A stretch of DNA of 34,544 nt, taken from Gemmatimonadota bacterium (GTDB lineage Bacteria > Gemmatimonadota > Gemmatimonadetes > Gemmatimonadales > Gemmatimonadaceae). This document shows positions 1-8,579 of the stretch, in pieces. Both the position numbers and the translations under genes were made by a program. How positions within the stretch are numbered: the stretch's first letter is position 1; every line of letters starts with the position of its first letter. The DNA is taken from assembly GCA_028287345.1 (NCBI GenBank), contig JAQBPV010000329.1:1-34544 (forward strand), written 5' to 3'. Under the pieces are notes generated by a model, which was not told the origin of the DNA, made no database searches, and worked only from the letters and a program-made list of their open reading frames with translations.

Positions 1-358
1 TCATCGGCGTGGTGCCGGTGTTGGTGATGCCATGCAGGACATTCGCGCCCGTATACATGATGGCGCCGGGTCCTACCGCGCTGGGCTTGCCAGCGACCTC
101 GATGACGCCAGTGCCGCTGGCGACGATCATGAACTCCTCTTCCGGGTGCTGATGCGGCGGGTGCGGGGATGCGCCCGGCTCGAGCACGCACATGCCGGTG
201 CACATCGTCGACAGCTGGTCCGTCGGGCCGTTGTAGTGAACGTAGGCGGCCGCGCCCGGTGCGTCGCCTTCCGCCTTCAGGCTCTCGCGGGCGATGACAC
301 CGTCTGGCAGCTTTGGAGCGGTGGTGGACGGGACGACAAACGTGATGCCTTCAGCCAT
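1..358 (-). CDS. Cupin-domain protein (3' part missing at window edge)
   Basis: The minus-strand frame stays open from an ATG at 358-356 to the window edge, so only the first 119 residues are present. A strong Shine-Dalgarno AAGGAG (complement of 365-370) sits 6-8 bases upstream and fixes the start. The first cupin motif is visible in the middle of the fragment: a glycine, then HPPHQHPEEEF and a later G, matching the G(X)5HXH(X)3-4E(X)6G metal-binding pattern. The fragment ends in the second cupin strand (GANVLHGITNTG). Such single-domain cupins bind a metal and act as small dioxygenases, isomerases or sugar/ligand binders; the substrate cannot be told here. No signal peptide is seen, so it should be cytoplasmic. 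It diverges from the dehydrogenase-like gene, with only 61 bases between the two starts. Confidence 0.85.
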   Translation of the reverse strand, partial: MAEGITFVVPSTTAPKLPDGVIARESLKAEGDAPGAAAYVHYNGPTDQLSTMCTGMCVLEPGASPHPPHQHPEEEFMIVASGTGVIEVAGKPSAVGPGAIMYTGANVLHGITNTGTTPM

Positions 359-419
359 GGTAGACTCCTTGATCATCGGTAGCCGGCTCTGGACCAATCT
401 ATTGTCATTCGGTGACGAC

Positions 420-3164
420 ATGCGAGCATTCCCCGCACGCGCCCCGTCCATCCTGTGGATCACCGTGGCGATGTGCGCCGCCATCGGTCCGCTCGACGCT
501 CAGCAAGGCGCACCGCCATCTGCACCGCCGGCGATGCCCGCGAAACTTGCGCCCTCAGGACCGGTGATTCCGAATCCGGTCTACGAGAAAAAGCTGCAGG
601 ACGAGGTCAAGGCGCTCGACGGCTACAAGGTCACCCTGTTCGCCGAGCCGCCGTTCGCGGAGTATCCCACGTGCGTGTCGGCGACACTCGATGGCATCGT
701 CTTCGTGGGCACCGATCCCAATCTCGCGCAGGATTTCGTGAAGGGTCGCGGACGTGTAGTGCGCCTCGTCGACGAGAATGGCGACGGCCGCGCCGACCGG
801 TACACGTTGTTCGCCGACGTGGACAGCCCGCGCGGTCTCGTCTGGGATGGAAAAGTCCTGTACGTGCTGCACCCGCCAAACCTCTCCGCGTACTATGACG
901 ACAACGGTGACGGCATCGCCGACCGCTCTGTCGATCTCGTGCGCGGCATCAGCGCCGCGAGCCTCGACTTCCGCAGCGCCGACCACAGTACCAATGGCAT
1001 CACACTCGGCATCGACGGCTGGATCTACATCGCCGTCGGCGACTACGGTTTCGTGAAGGCGGTGGGTCGAGATGGCATCGAGCTCGCGCATCACGGCGGC
1101 GGTGTCGCCCGCGTGCGCACCGACGGCTCCGGCCTCGAGATGTATGCGGAAGGCACGCGCAACATCTACGACCTCGGTATCGATCCGTTCCTCCACGTCT
1201 TCGCTCGCGACAACACGAACGACGGTGGTGGATGGGATACGCGCATGCACTATCTCCCGTCAGGCGCCAACATGGGCTATCCGTCGCTGTTCCAGCATTT
1301 CGCGTCGGAACATATGCCTTCGATCTTCGACTACGGTCCGGGTGCTGGAACGGGCGGCTTGTGGCTGCAGGACGCCGGCTTTCCGGCCGACGCGAATGAC
1401 ATGTTCTACTCCGGCGACTGGACGCTGAATCGCATCTATCGCCACCCGATGGTGCGAAAGGGGGCGTCGTACGTCCCGAAGCAGGAGGACTTTCTCACCG
1501 TTCCGCACCCCACGGACATGGCGATGGATGGGCGCTCGAACATGTATGTCTCGAGCCTCTCCGGTGGCATGTTCCGCTTCATCGGCGACTCCGTGGGCTA
1601 TATCCTCCGCATCAGCTACACGGGGAAGCCGGCGGCCACAGCACCCAAAATCGCTGGTGCCACTGCGAGCGACCTGCTCACGGTGCTCACGTCGGCGAAT
1701 GCGGAGCATCGTCTCCAGGCGCAGCGCGAGTTGCTGCGCCGTGGTCCGTCGGCCGCGGTCACACGCGGCCTCGATCAATTGATCTCGGACGCCCGGCAGC
1801 CAGCGTATGTGCGCGTCGCGGCGATGTTCACGCTTGCCCAGCTCGACGGCGTTGCATCGCATGGCGCGTTGCAGCGCGCGGCACAGACTCCGGCACTGCG
1901 CGAGTCGGCGCTCCGCGCGTTGACGGACCGTCGCGATCAGACGATGGGACTGTCGCCGGCGATGTTCGTGACCGCGTTGGCCGACGCGGATCCCGATGTC
2001 AAAGTGCAGGCGATCACGAGTCTCGTCCGTCTCGGTGCGATCAATTCGGCCGAGGCCATCGCGCCGCTGATGGGCAGTGCCGATCCGGTGATCGCGCATC
2101 TGGCGATGAATGCGCTCGTGGCGCTCGACGCACGTGACGCCGCGCTCCGCGCGCTCGATACGGGCGCGCCTGCCGCACGGACTGGAGCATTGCACGCGCT
2201 CGAGCGGATGCACAGCCCGCAGACCGTCGCCGCATTGATCGGCAGGGCGAGCAAGGCGACGACCGCCGACGCGCGACGTCCACTGCTCGCCGCGCTTGCA
2301 CGCCTCTACAACGTGGAAGCCATCTGGCTCGGTGAGTGGTGGACGACGCATCCGTCGACGGTCGGACCCTACTACGCACCGCAGGGATGGTCGCAGAGCC
2401 TCACGATCCGCCCCGTGCTCGTCGAAGCGTTGGTCAGCTCGTCCGGACCGGCATTCACGGCGCTCGCCGACGATCTGTCCCTGAACGGCGTACTTCCGCC
2501 CGGCTCGACGCGGTTGATGGCGGCCCTCACCACCGAGAGGAGCGCCCAGCGTGCTGCGGTGATCGAGGCGCTGATCGGCAGCCAACAGGTCGACGAGGAG
2601 CTCGTCACCACACTTGCAGAGCTCGATGCCCGTAGCGCCGCACTCCACGCCGGTGTCGCCGAGCTGGTGAGCGCGCAATCGATGTTGCCAGCGTCGGCAT
2701 CTCCGCTGCTGCGGCGCGCGGCCCTCGACAAGACGTTGCCCGGCGCGACACGCGCCATGGCGTTGGCATCCGTCGCACGCCTCACCGACCCGAATGACTT
2801 TCAGGCAGTCGTCGATGTCGTGTCGCAGGTGAATCCGGCGGACGGCGCCAACGCGGACGTCGAGACGGCGTGGCGCCGATTCGTCGGTGACCGCGCTCGG
2901 GGGCAACAGGTGGACCAGTTCATCGAGCTCACACGCAGCGGCGACGACAACAAGCGCGTACTCGCTTTCGCTGTCCTCGCGCAGTTGAATCGCGCTGCCC
3001 GAGGTGGTCGTGGGAATCCCGCAATGGTTCAGAAGATCACGACTGCGATCGACGCCGGTTGGGCGGATCCGGCGAGCGCGAAGAGTCTGGTGCGCGCCAT
3101 CGCGATCATGAAGCTCGAGTCGGCGTACACGGACAAGCTCGCGGAATACCAGTCAAGGAAATGA
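420..3164 (+). CDS. Exported beta-propeller / HEAT-repeat dehydrogenase-like protein
   Basis: The product is about 914 residues. I chose the ATG at 420 because it opens a clear signal peptide (MRAFPARAPSILWITVAMCA, cleavage near LDAQ); the open frame extends upstream to 294 but would overlap the divergent cupin start. Residues about 50-400 resemble the N-terminal beta-propeller of putative membrane-bound dehydrogenases (TIGR02604/PVC type, related to PQQ-dependent sorbosone dehydrogenases), with DGYKVTLFAEPP at the start. Two aspartate-rich loops, DENGDGRAD (from residue 118) and DDNGDGIAD (from residue 160), look like EF-hand-type calcium sites. From about residue 417 to the end it is alanine/leucine-rich HEAT-like helical repeats. 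Many relatives carry a C-terminal cytochrome c CxxCH; none is present here, so electron transfer is uncertain. It forms an operon with the next gene. A role in extracytoplasmic sugar oxidation is inferred. Confidence 0.8.
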   Translation: MRAFPARAPSILWITVAMCAAIGPLDAQQGAPPSAPPAMPAKLAPSGPVIPNPVYEKKLQDEVKALDGYKVTLFAEPPFAEYPTCVSATLDGIVFVGTDPNLAQDFVKGRGRVVRLVDENGDGRADRYTLFADVDSPRGLVWDGKVLYVLHPPNLSAYYDDNGDGIADRSVDLVRGISAASLDFRSADHSTNGITLGIDGWIYIAVGDYGFVKAVGRDGIELAHHGGGVARVRTDGSGLEMYAEGTRNIYDLGIDPFLHVFARDNTNDGGGWDTRMHYLPSGANMGYPSLFQHFASEHMPSIFDYGPGAGTGGLWLQDAGFPADANDMFYSGDWTLNRIYRHPMVRKGASYVPKQEDFLTVPHPTDMAMDGRSNMYVSSLSGGMFRFIGDSVGYILRISYTGKPAATAPKIAGATASDLLTVLTSANAEHRLQAQRELLRRGPSAAVTRGLDQLISDARQPAYVRVAAMFTLAQLDGVASHGALQRAAQTPALRESALRALTDRRDQTMGLSPAMFVTALADADPDVKVQAITSLVRLGAINSAEAIAPLMGSADPVIAHLAMNALVALDARDAALRALDTGAPAARTGALHALERMHSPQTVAALIGRASKATTADARRPLLAALARLYNVEAIWLGEWWTTHPSTVGPYYAPQGWSQSLTIRPVLVEALVSSSGPAFTALADDLSLNGVLPPGSTRLMAALTTERSAQRAAVIEALIGSQQVDEELVTTLAELDARSAALHAGVAELVSAQSMLPASASPLLRRAALDKTLPGATRAMALASVARLTDPNDFQAVVDVVSQVNPADGANADVETAWRRFVGDRARGQQVDQFIELTRSGDDNKRVLAFAVLAQLNRAARGGRGNPAMVQKITTAIDAGWADPASAKSLVRAIAIMKLESAYTDKLAEYQSRK

Positions 3165-3187
3165 GCGCCTCATCCGGAGAACAGATC

Positions 3188-4222
3188 ATGAGCAACTGGA
3201 CCGAAGCAGAAGATGTGAATCGCCGGACGTTCGTGAAGAGCGTCGCCGGACTCGCAGGCGCCATCGCACTCGGCGGATGCGCGCGCATGGGTGCCGCGAC
3301 GGCAAGCGCCGCGGTTCCATCGCGGACGCCGGCGATGTGGGCGGATCGCATGGGCCTCGAGCTCTTTACCGTTCGTGACCAGATCGAGAAGGATTTCGAA
3401 GGCACTCTCGCGCAGGTCGCGGCGGCGGGATACAGGGAAGTCGAGACGACGAGCTATGCGACCCTCTCGCCAGCACAGGTCCGCGCCGTGCTCGATCGCG
3501 TTGGACTCTCGGCGACGAGCACGCATGTGGCGCTGAGCGCTGGCCCGGAGCTCGAGCGTCAACTTGCCGGCTATCAGCAGATGGGTCATCGCTACGCTGC
3601 GGCGCGTGGCCCAGGTGGCCCAGGTGGTGGTCCTCCGGGAGCACGCCCCGGAGCAGCTGGTGCACCCGGTGGTGCGCCTCCGGGTGGCGCGGGTGGACGC
3701 CCCACCACACCACCGGCGACCGTGGATAGCGTCAAGCGTCAGGCAGAGCTGTACAATCAAATCGGCGCCGCTGGAAAGCCGTACGGAGTGAAGGTCCTGA
3801 TTCACAACCATACGAACGAGTTCGAGCCGTTCGCCGACAGCGCGACGACGCCCTACGAAGTCCTCTTCGCGAACATCGATCCGGAGCTCGTCGTGATGGA
3901 GTTGGACATCGGGTGGTCGACGGTCGCGGGACATCCCGCGTTCGAGCTCTTTGCTCAGCACCCGCGCCGGTTTCCGCTGTGGCACGTGAAGGACATGGCC
4001 GGCCTCGCGACCGTGACGTCGATGAAGACGCAGGCCGAGCGGCAACGCGCCGCGAAGATCGTTCCCGTTGGCATGGGCGACATCAACTATCGGCCCATCT
4101 TCGAACGCGCGGCGGATGCGGGGCTCGAACACTATTTCATCGAGCAGGACACGGCGCCGACGACCGGTTCGCTCGACGCGATGCGTCTGAGCGCGCAGAA
4201 CCTGCGGCGCGCGCTCAGTTAG
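3188..4222 (+). CDS. Tat-exported sugar phosphate isomerase/epimerase-like lipoprotein
   Basis: The product is about 344 residues. The ATG at 3188 has a well-spaced GGAG; an in-frame ATG at 3161 overlaps the previous stop (ATGA) but has a poorly placed ribosome site. The N-terminus has a twin-arginine motif (NRRTFVKS, residues 11-18) and ends in ALGGC with Cys31, so Tat export and lipidation are likely. The rest matches the xylose-isomerase-like TIM barrel family (AP endonuclease 2 fold): GLELFTVRDQ near residue 56, IHNHTNEF, the MELDIGW segment, and WHVKDM before the C-terminal EQDTAPTT. The two His/Asp/Glu-bearing segments are the usual metal site. A Gly/Pro/Ala-rich insert fills residues 141-176 and has no counterpart in the fold. 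The operon with the dehydrogenase-like gene suggests a two-step sugar modification outside the cytoplasm; the substrate is unknown. Confidence 0.83.
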   Translation: MSNWTEAEDVNRRTFVKSVAGLAGAIALGGCARMGAATASAAVPSRTPAMWADRMGLELFTVRDQIEKDFEGTLAQVAAAGYREVETTSYATLSPAQVRAVLDRVGLSATSTHVALSAGPELERQLAGYQQMGHRYAAARGPGGPGGGPPGARPGAAGAPGGAPPGGAGGRPTTPPATVDSVKRQAELYNQIGAAGKPYGVKVLIHNHTNEFEPFADSATTPYEVLFANIDPELVVMELDIGWSTVAGHPAFELFAQHPRRFPLWHVKDMAGLATVTSMKTQAERQRAAKIVPVGMGDINYRPIFERAADAGLEHYFIEQDTAPTTGSLDAMRLSAQNLRRALS

Positions 4223-4235
4223 AGAGGTTCCGATA

Positions 4236-4285
4236 CGAGGCACCGGGAGCAACGACCGAGAATTCGCCGAACTCCCGGTGCCTCG
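4236..4285. terminator. Bidirectional terminator hairpin between convergent genes
   Basis: A perfect 14-bp inverted repeat, CGAGGCACCGGGAG at 4236-4249 and its complement at 4272-4285, with a 22-base loop. It lies between the convergent stops of the isomerase-like gene (4222) and the DUF5602-like gene (4301). There is no T-run on either side, so it may act as a strong hairpin or a 3'-end stabiliser rather than a textbook intrinsic terminator. Confidence 0.65.
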
Positions 4286-4300
4286 ATTGCGATGATGTTC

Positions 4301-5074
4301 CTATCGCAGCGTGAGGCCGGTCAGCGCAACCCGATATTCCTTCGCAGCGACGTCGTACGACACGGTGTACGACGTCGGCTGGTAGCCGGCCGCCGCGTAC
4401 TGTGCAGGAACCTTCACCGGGGTCGCCACCGCGGCAGGCTTCGACTCCAGATATGCCTTCGTCAGCATCGGCTCCGCGAAGATGAGGTTGCCGTCGTATG
4501 AGCCGTAGATGAACGTCTTCCCGAACGCCTGACCGTTGAACTCGGGTCCCGTCGGATCGGCCCAGTGGAGGCCCATGCGCGGAATGCCTTGGGCGTCCGG
4601 CGTGTAACCGGTTGGCAGCATTGCCGCTGAGGGAGCGCGAAACATCTTCGCCCCGAACTGCGGATCCGCCGGGCTGATGGCGTCCCGCTCGGCCGTGGTA
4701 ATCGTGTAGAAGTGCACGTCGAAGTGCGGGACGGTGAAGATGTTCATCGGCGGATGCCCCGTCGGCTGCCAGTTGATCGCGGCGATCTTGTATGGCGTCG
4801 CCGAGGCTTCGGCCGGAAGCGCAAAGGCGTACTCGGTGATGGCGGTCGGCAAGCCGACCAGGGCAGCCTCGGTGAGCGCGATTCCGAGCTCGGTCGGCTT
4901 GCCGGCACGATCCAGGGTGATGTAGGCTCGGCCGGAGCCGGTGGCCATTGCACTGCTCGCACCGAAGATCGTGCCGCCCAGGTCTGGCGACGTGGAATCG
5001 GAGCAGGCGAAGAAGACGCTCGCGCCGACAGCGAGCGAGGCGATGGCGGAGGTTACCTTGTGACGTCTGAACAT
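4301..5074 (-). CDS. DUF5602 / TTHB210-like lipoprotein
   Basis: The product is about 257 residues. The start is the ATG at 5074-5072, preceded by AAGGAG at good spacing; seven more codons upstream are open but have no ribosome site. The N-terminus (MFRRHKVTSAIASLAVGAS) is a signal peptide ending at VFFACSDS, so lipidation on the Cys is plausible. The middle contains GHPP..IFTVPHFDVHFY followed by a TAER segment, the pattern I associate with TTHB210-like/DUF5602 proteins, named after a Thermus thermophilus protein controlled by an extracytoplasmic sigma factor. The His-rich PHFDVHFY could bind a metal, but the biochemical role is unknown. It diverges from the BTAD regulator, so a shared control region of about 80-120 bases is possible. 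Confidence 0.7.
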   Translation of the reverse strand: MFRRHKVTSAIASLAVGASVFFACSDSTSPDLGGTIFGASSAMATGSGRAYITLDRAGKPTELGIALTEAALVGLPTAITEYAFALPAEASATPYKIAAINWQPTGHPPMNIFTVPHFDVHFYTITTAERDAISPADPQFGAKMFRAPSAAMLPTGYTPDAQGIPRMGLHWADPTGPEFNGQAFGKTFIYGSYDGNLIFAEPMLTKAYLESKPAAVATPVKVPAQYAAAGYQPTSYTVSYDVAAKEYRVALTGLTLR

Positions 5075-5154
5075 ATGACTCCTTTTTGCAGCCAATAGGG
5101 TGATGGATGGAGCAGCCAGTGCTCACGCGCCCTATCTAGGCTCGGCCCCCGTCG

Positions 5155-7740
5155 ATGAGCGTCAGTTCTTCGTCAGCGCACCGTGAGGTGACACCAGTGT
5201 TGTTCCTCCGGGTGCTTGGCGGGCTCGCGCTCGAGCGCGACGGAGTGCCGATCGACGCGATGGGGGCGCAACGTAAGTCGTTGGCGTTGCTGGCACTTCT
5301 GGCTGTCGCGGGAGCGCGAGGGATGAGTCGAGATGCACTCATCGCCTTCGTCTGGCCGGAGAGCGACTCCGAGCGCGCTCGCGGCGCGCTACGACAGACG
5401 CTGCACGCCATGCGGCCGCGCGTCGGCGATGTCGAGCTCCTCACCGGAACGTCAGAGCTCCGCCTGAATCCGGAGGTTGTCTCGAGCGACATCGCGCGTT
5501 TCAGCGACTGCCTCGCGCGCGGGGAGCTCGCGGAGGCAGTGAGCGCCTATGGCGGGCCGTTCCTCGACGGTTACCACCTGAGCGCCGCGCCGACGTTCGA
5601 ACAATGGGTGGCCGAGCAGCGGAGTCGTCTCGAGCGTGACTTTGGCGGAGCGCTCGAGCGACTCGCGACGGACTCCGCGTCGCGCGGAGCGTTTGCCGAG
5701 GCGGTCAGTTGGTGGCATCGGCTTGCGGCAGCAGAGCCGCTGAACGGCCGAGTGGCGATTGGGCTCATGCGTGCGCTGGCGGCGGCGGGAGATCCCGCGG
5801 CGGCGCTTCGCCATGCAGCGATCCACGAATCGCTGCTCCGCGAGGAACTTGATTCGGCGCCCGACCCGGCGGTTGTGGCGCTGGCGGCGCGGTTGCGCTC
5901 GCAGCCCAAAGCGTCGAGAGTCGCGCCGATCGTGCCGGTGGCGTTGCAAAATGGCGATGCGCTTCCGGCTGAGGCGCCCGCGTCTCCGGATCTCGAATCC
6001 GTCGTCGCTGTGGATCAGTCGCACGTCGCGAAGCGAAGGACGTTTTCGTCGAAGGTCTACGCGCTCGCTCTTGGCACGATGGTCGTGGCGAGCAGCGCGT
6101 GGTGGGCGTTCGGTCGCACGCCGCCTGTCGCCACGAAGACAGCGCGTCTGCTCGTCGCTCCGTTCGAGAATCTCACCGGGGATGCGAAGCTCGACAACGT
6201 CGGGCGAATGGCGGCGGACCGCCTGACACTCGCCGTCGCACAGGTTGGCTCGATGGACGTCGTGCCGTCGATGACAGTGCTCATGTCGATGCGAGATACG
6301 ACAGCAGGCGCGGCCGCTCGCCTCAAGGGTCTCTCCGATGCGACGCATGCGGGCTTGCTGGTCTCGGGTACCGTCGTGCTCCGTGGCGATTCGCTTGTGC
6401 TGCAGGCGCAGGTGACCGACGTGCGCACGGGCAAGGCCGTGGTTACTCTGGATCCTGCCACCGGATTGGCATCCGATCCGCTCGCCATCATCGACGCGTT
6501 AAGGGATCGTCTCCTCGGCGCACTCGGCAATCGGGACAAGGGGCTCGCCATCCTTCCGGAGGGTACGAGGGCACCCAAGTACGCCGCGTATCAGCAGTTC
6601 GCGGCAGGGTTCGAGCGATTTGCCGTGCACGCCGACAACATGGGATCGCGGCTGTTCTTCGAGCGCGCCATCGCAATCGACAGCAACTACACGCGAGCCT
6701 ATCAACTGCTCGCGCGGCAGTATCTCAATGCTGGTGAATACGCGCGCGCCGACACGGTGGCGCGACGGATCGAACGACTGCCGCTCGGGTTGAGCGCCAC
6801 GGAACGTCTCCAGCTGGACTACATGAAGGGGGAGCTGAACGGTGACATCGCCGCACAGCTTCGCGCGCAGCAGCAACTCATCGCGCGCGACTCCAGCGCA
6901 CTCGCCCTCGAGCTGGCGGGGGAAACCGCTGTCTGGCTCCTTCGGCCCGACGTGGCGGTGCCTGCGCTGGAACTCGCCGGCCCGGCATATCGCCTCATCG
7001 GCGGCTTCGCGGTGCGCGGGCACACGCTGATTCTCACCGAGGCGTATCACGAAGCGGGAGCGCACGATCGCGAACTGCGTGAGCTGGTCGACAACCAGAC
7101 GTGGTTTCCCGACGTCGGCCTGTTCCGCGGAAGAGTGCTTCGTGCATACGCGGGACTCGCGCGCGGCGCGGACGCGATCGCTCTCGCGGATACGATGCTG
7201 CGTGGAAGTCGGGACTCGTCGGGAATCGCCTTGGTGAGCGTCGTGACTGGCGCGCAGGAATTTCGAGCGCACGGCGACGCGAGCACGGCGACGCAATTGC
7301 TCGCAATGGCGCGTGCGTGGATCGCCGAACATCGTGCGCCGGCGGCGACACGTGATCGCCAATTTCGCGAGGGGCTCGTGATGTTGGCGAGCGGGATGCC
7401 CGACAGCGCGATCGTGCGGTTCGCGGTCGTAGCGCGCGACACCACTCGCATCGACGCCGCTGGCTATCTCGCGCTGGCTCGGCTTGCGCGCGGCGATCGC
7501 GCTCGCGCGCAAGCTGCCGCCGATTCACTGGGCGCGCTCGCGCGCCCGTGGCTGCATGGTGAACACACCTTCTGGCGTGCGGCGATCACGGGGGCGCTCG
7601 GCGAACGCGATCTCGCGGTGCAGCTGCTACAGCAGGCGAATCGAGAGGGGCAGCAGATGCAGGGCTGGCACTATACGAGCGCGCTCGATTCGCTACACGG
7701 CTACGCTGCATTCGAGTCGCTCGTCCGCGCGAAGCGGTAG
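5155..7740 (+). CDS. SARP/BTAD transcriptional regulator with membrane anchor, FlgO-like and TPR domains
   Basis: The product is up to 861 residues. The N-terminus (FLRVLGGLALERDG, then RKSLALLALLA and LIAFVWPES) is the winged-helix part of SARP-type regulators, and residues about 110-255 form the BTAD helical domain (PFLDGYHL, EQWVAEQRSRLER). One membrane segment follows at about residues 302-321 (VYALALGTMVVASSAWWAFG). Beyond it lies a FlgO/TolB-N-like segment (LLVAPFENLTGD, residues about 330-460) and then TPR-like helices to the end. Topology would put DNA binding inside and the TPR part in the periplasm, so it resembles a one-component envelope sensor. The ATG at 5155 lacks a ribosome site; a GTG at 5197 has GAGGTG six bases upstream and would begin just before LFLRVLGG, so the real protein may be 14 residues shorter. 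The ligand and target are unknown. Confidence 0.85.
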   Translation: MSVSSSSAHREVTPVLFLRVLGGLALERDGVPIDAMGAQRKSLALLALLAVAGARGMSRDALIAFVWPESDSERARGALRQTLHAMRPRVGDVELLTGTSELRLNPEVVSSDIARFSDCLARGELAEAVSAYGGPFLDGYHLSAAPTFEQWVAEQRSRLERDFGGALERLATDSASRGAFAEAVSWWHRLAAAEPLNGRVAIGLMRALAAAGDPAAALRHAAIHESLLREELDSAPDPAVVALAARLRSQPKASRVAPIVPVALQNGDALPAEAPASPDLESVVAVDQSHVAKRRTFSSKVYALALGTMVVASSAWWAFGRTPPVATKTARLLVAPFENLTGDAKLDNVGRMAADRLTLAVAQVGSMDVVPSMTVLMSMRDTTAGAAARLKGLSDATHAGLLVSGTVVLRGDSLVLQAQVTDVRTGKAVVTLDPATGLASDPLAIIDALRDRLLGALGNRDKGLAILPEGTRAPKYAAYQQFAAGFERFAVHADNMGSRLFFERAIAIDSNYTRAYQLLARQYLNAGEYARADTVARRIERLPLGLSATERLQLDYMKGELNGDIAAQLRAQQQLIARDSSALALELAGETAVWLLRPDVAVPALELAGPAYRLIGGFAVRGHTLILTEAYHEAGAHDRELRELVDNQTWFPDVGLFRGRVLRAYAGLARGADAIALADTMLRGSRDSSGIALVSVVTGAQEFRAHGDASTATQLLAMARAWIAEHRAPAATRDRQFREGLVMLASGMPDSAIVRFAVVARDTTRIDAAGYLALARLARGDRARAQAAADSLGALARPWLHGEHTFWRAAITGALGERDLAVQLLQQANREGQQMQGWHYTSALDSLHGYAAFESLVRAKR

Positions 7741-7868
7741 TTCGCACTGCGCCATTGCCGTTTGTCCGGGTCCGTAGCGGAAGCTCAAATGTCATGGCGG
7801 TTCCGATCGCCGATGAGTTGAAGAGCGTCGCAAACACAGCGTCGACCAACGCCGTGTCCGTGCAGTTT

Positions 7869-7886
7869 TCCGTTCAATCCGTTCAA
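7869..7886. repeat. Two tandem copies of a 9-base unit
   Basis: TCCGTTCAA occurs twice in a row in the 239-base gap between the convergent BTAD and DinB genes. It falls inside a 36-codon open frame at 7794-7904 and encodes a repeated S-V-Q. Otherwise this gap shows no clear gene or terminator. Confidence 0.6.
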
Positions 7887-7979
7887 GTCCCAAAAAAGAA
7901 TTAGTTGTCGTTCCGCCTCATCCGATGCCGTTATGCGGAAACCGCCAGTTTGGACAGACAGGCACTTCCTCGAAATTCA

Positions 7980-8498
7980 TCAGGCGGTACTGCGCACAGC
8001 CTCCGTCGGCAGCGGCGGCAGAACTGTCGTCGCCGCCGGAGTGCCGCGCACGAACGCGATGAAGTCTGCCGGAACCGGCGACAGCTCGGCCTGTCGAAGG
8101 TGGACGTTCACCTTCCCGCGGTGATACTGCCCATGCAGCACGACCTGAAAGAGGATGTCCACGATGCTCGTCGTGAATTCCTGTCCAGCGCTGTTGCGGT
8201 AGGCAACGCTCTGGTCGAGGTCCGGCTCGCTCAATTTGGCCAGGTAGCGTTCGTATCCCTCTCGCGTATCACGCGCCAATTCTGCGACCGCCGGTAGCGT
8301 GAGCTCAGGCCACACTTGCGTCCTGCTGGGCCGCATTTCGAGGCGAGCGAGCCAGACTTCCTCGGCGCCGAGGATGTGGGCGTACTCGCGTAGCACGATT
8401 GGAGGAACGGCGGAGAGTCGCTCCAGCTCGGCGAGGAAGGCTTGATCGGCCCATGCTGCGTGCGCCCACAGGCGTCGGAGTTGCTCGATGAGAGGCAT
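7980..8498 (-). CDS. DinB-family protein
   Basis: The product is 172 residues, the usual size for the family. DinB/YfiT-like proteins are four-helix bundles that bind a divalent metal through three histidines. Here these are His41 (EYAHILGAEEVWL), His122 and His126 (VVLHGQYHRGKV), with the expected spacing. The N-terminal helix with WAHAAWAD is also typical. Family members include thiol-dependent transferases (bacillithiol or mycothiol S-transferases), and some are damage-inducible, but most have no assigned reaction. There is no signal peptide, so it should be cytoplasmic. The start ATG (8498-8496) has only a weak ribosome site. It lies 81 bases downstream of the 35-residue membrane protein gene on the same strand, so it may share its transcript. 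Confidence 0.88.
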   Translation of the reverse strand: MPLIEQLRRLWAHAAWADQAFLAELERLSAVPPIVLREYAHILGAEEVWLARLEMRPSRTQVWPELTLPAVAELARDTREGYERYLAKLSEPDLDQSVAYRNSAGQEFTTSIVDILFQVVLHGQYHRGKVNVHLRQAELSPVPADFIAFVRGTPAATTVLPPLPTEAVRSTA

Positions 8499-8579
8499 GG
8501 TGACATTACTCGGAAATCATCGCGAATACTTCCAGTTCTGCGACTTGTCTTCAACGCCGTCGATGAGCGGCGCCTTCCA

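Noticed and set aside
1260-2906. 548-codon open frame on the minus strand opposite the propeller/HEAT gene
   Set aside because: Arg/His-rich, no domain, no ribosome site; an antisense shadow caused by high-GC third positions of the real gene.
3601-3720. Collagen-like protein gene or phase-variable tract
   Set aside because: The Gly/Pro units are irregular (not strict G-x-y triplets) and in frame inside the isomerase; treated as a low-complexity insert.
5095-5135. ATAGGG/CCCTAT inverted repeat in the DUF5602-BTAD divergent region
   Set aside because: Only six bases per arm with a 29-base spacer; expected by chance.
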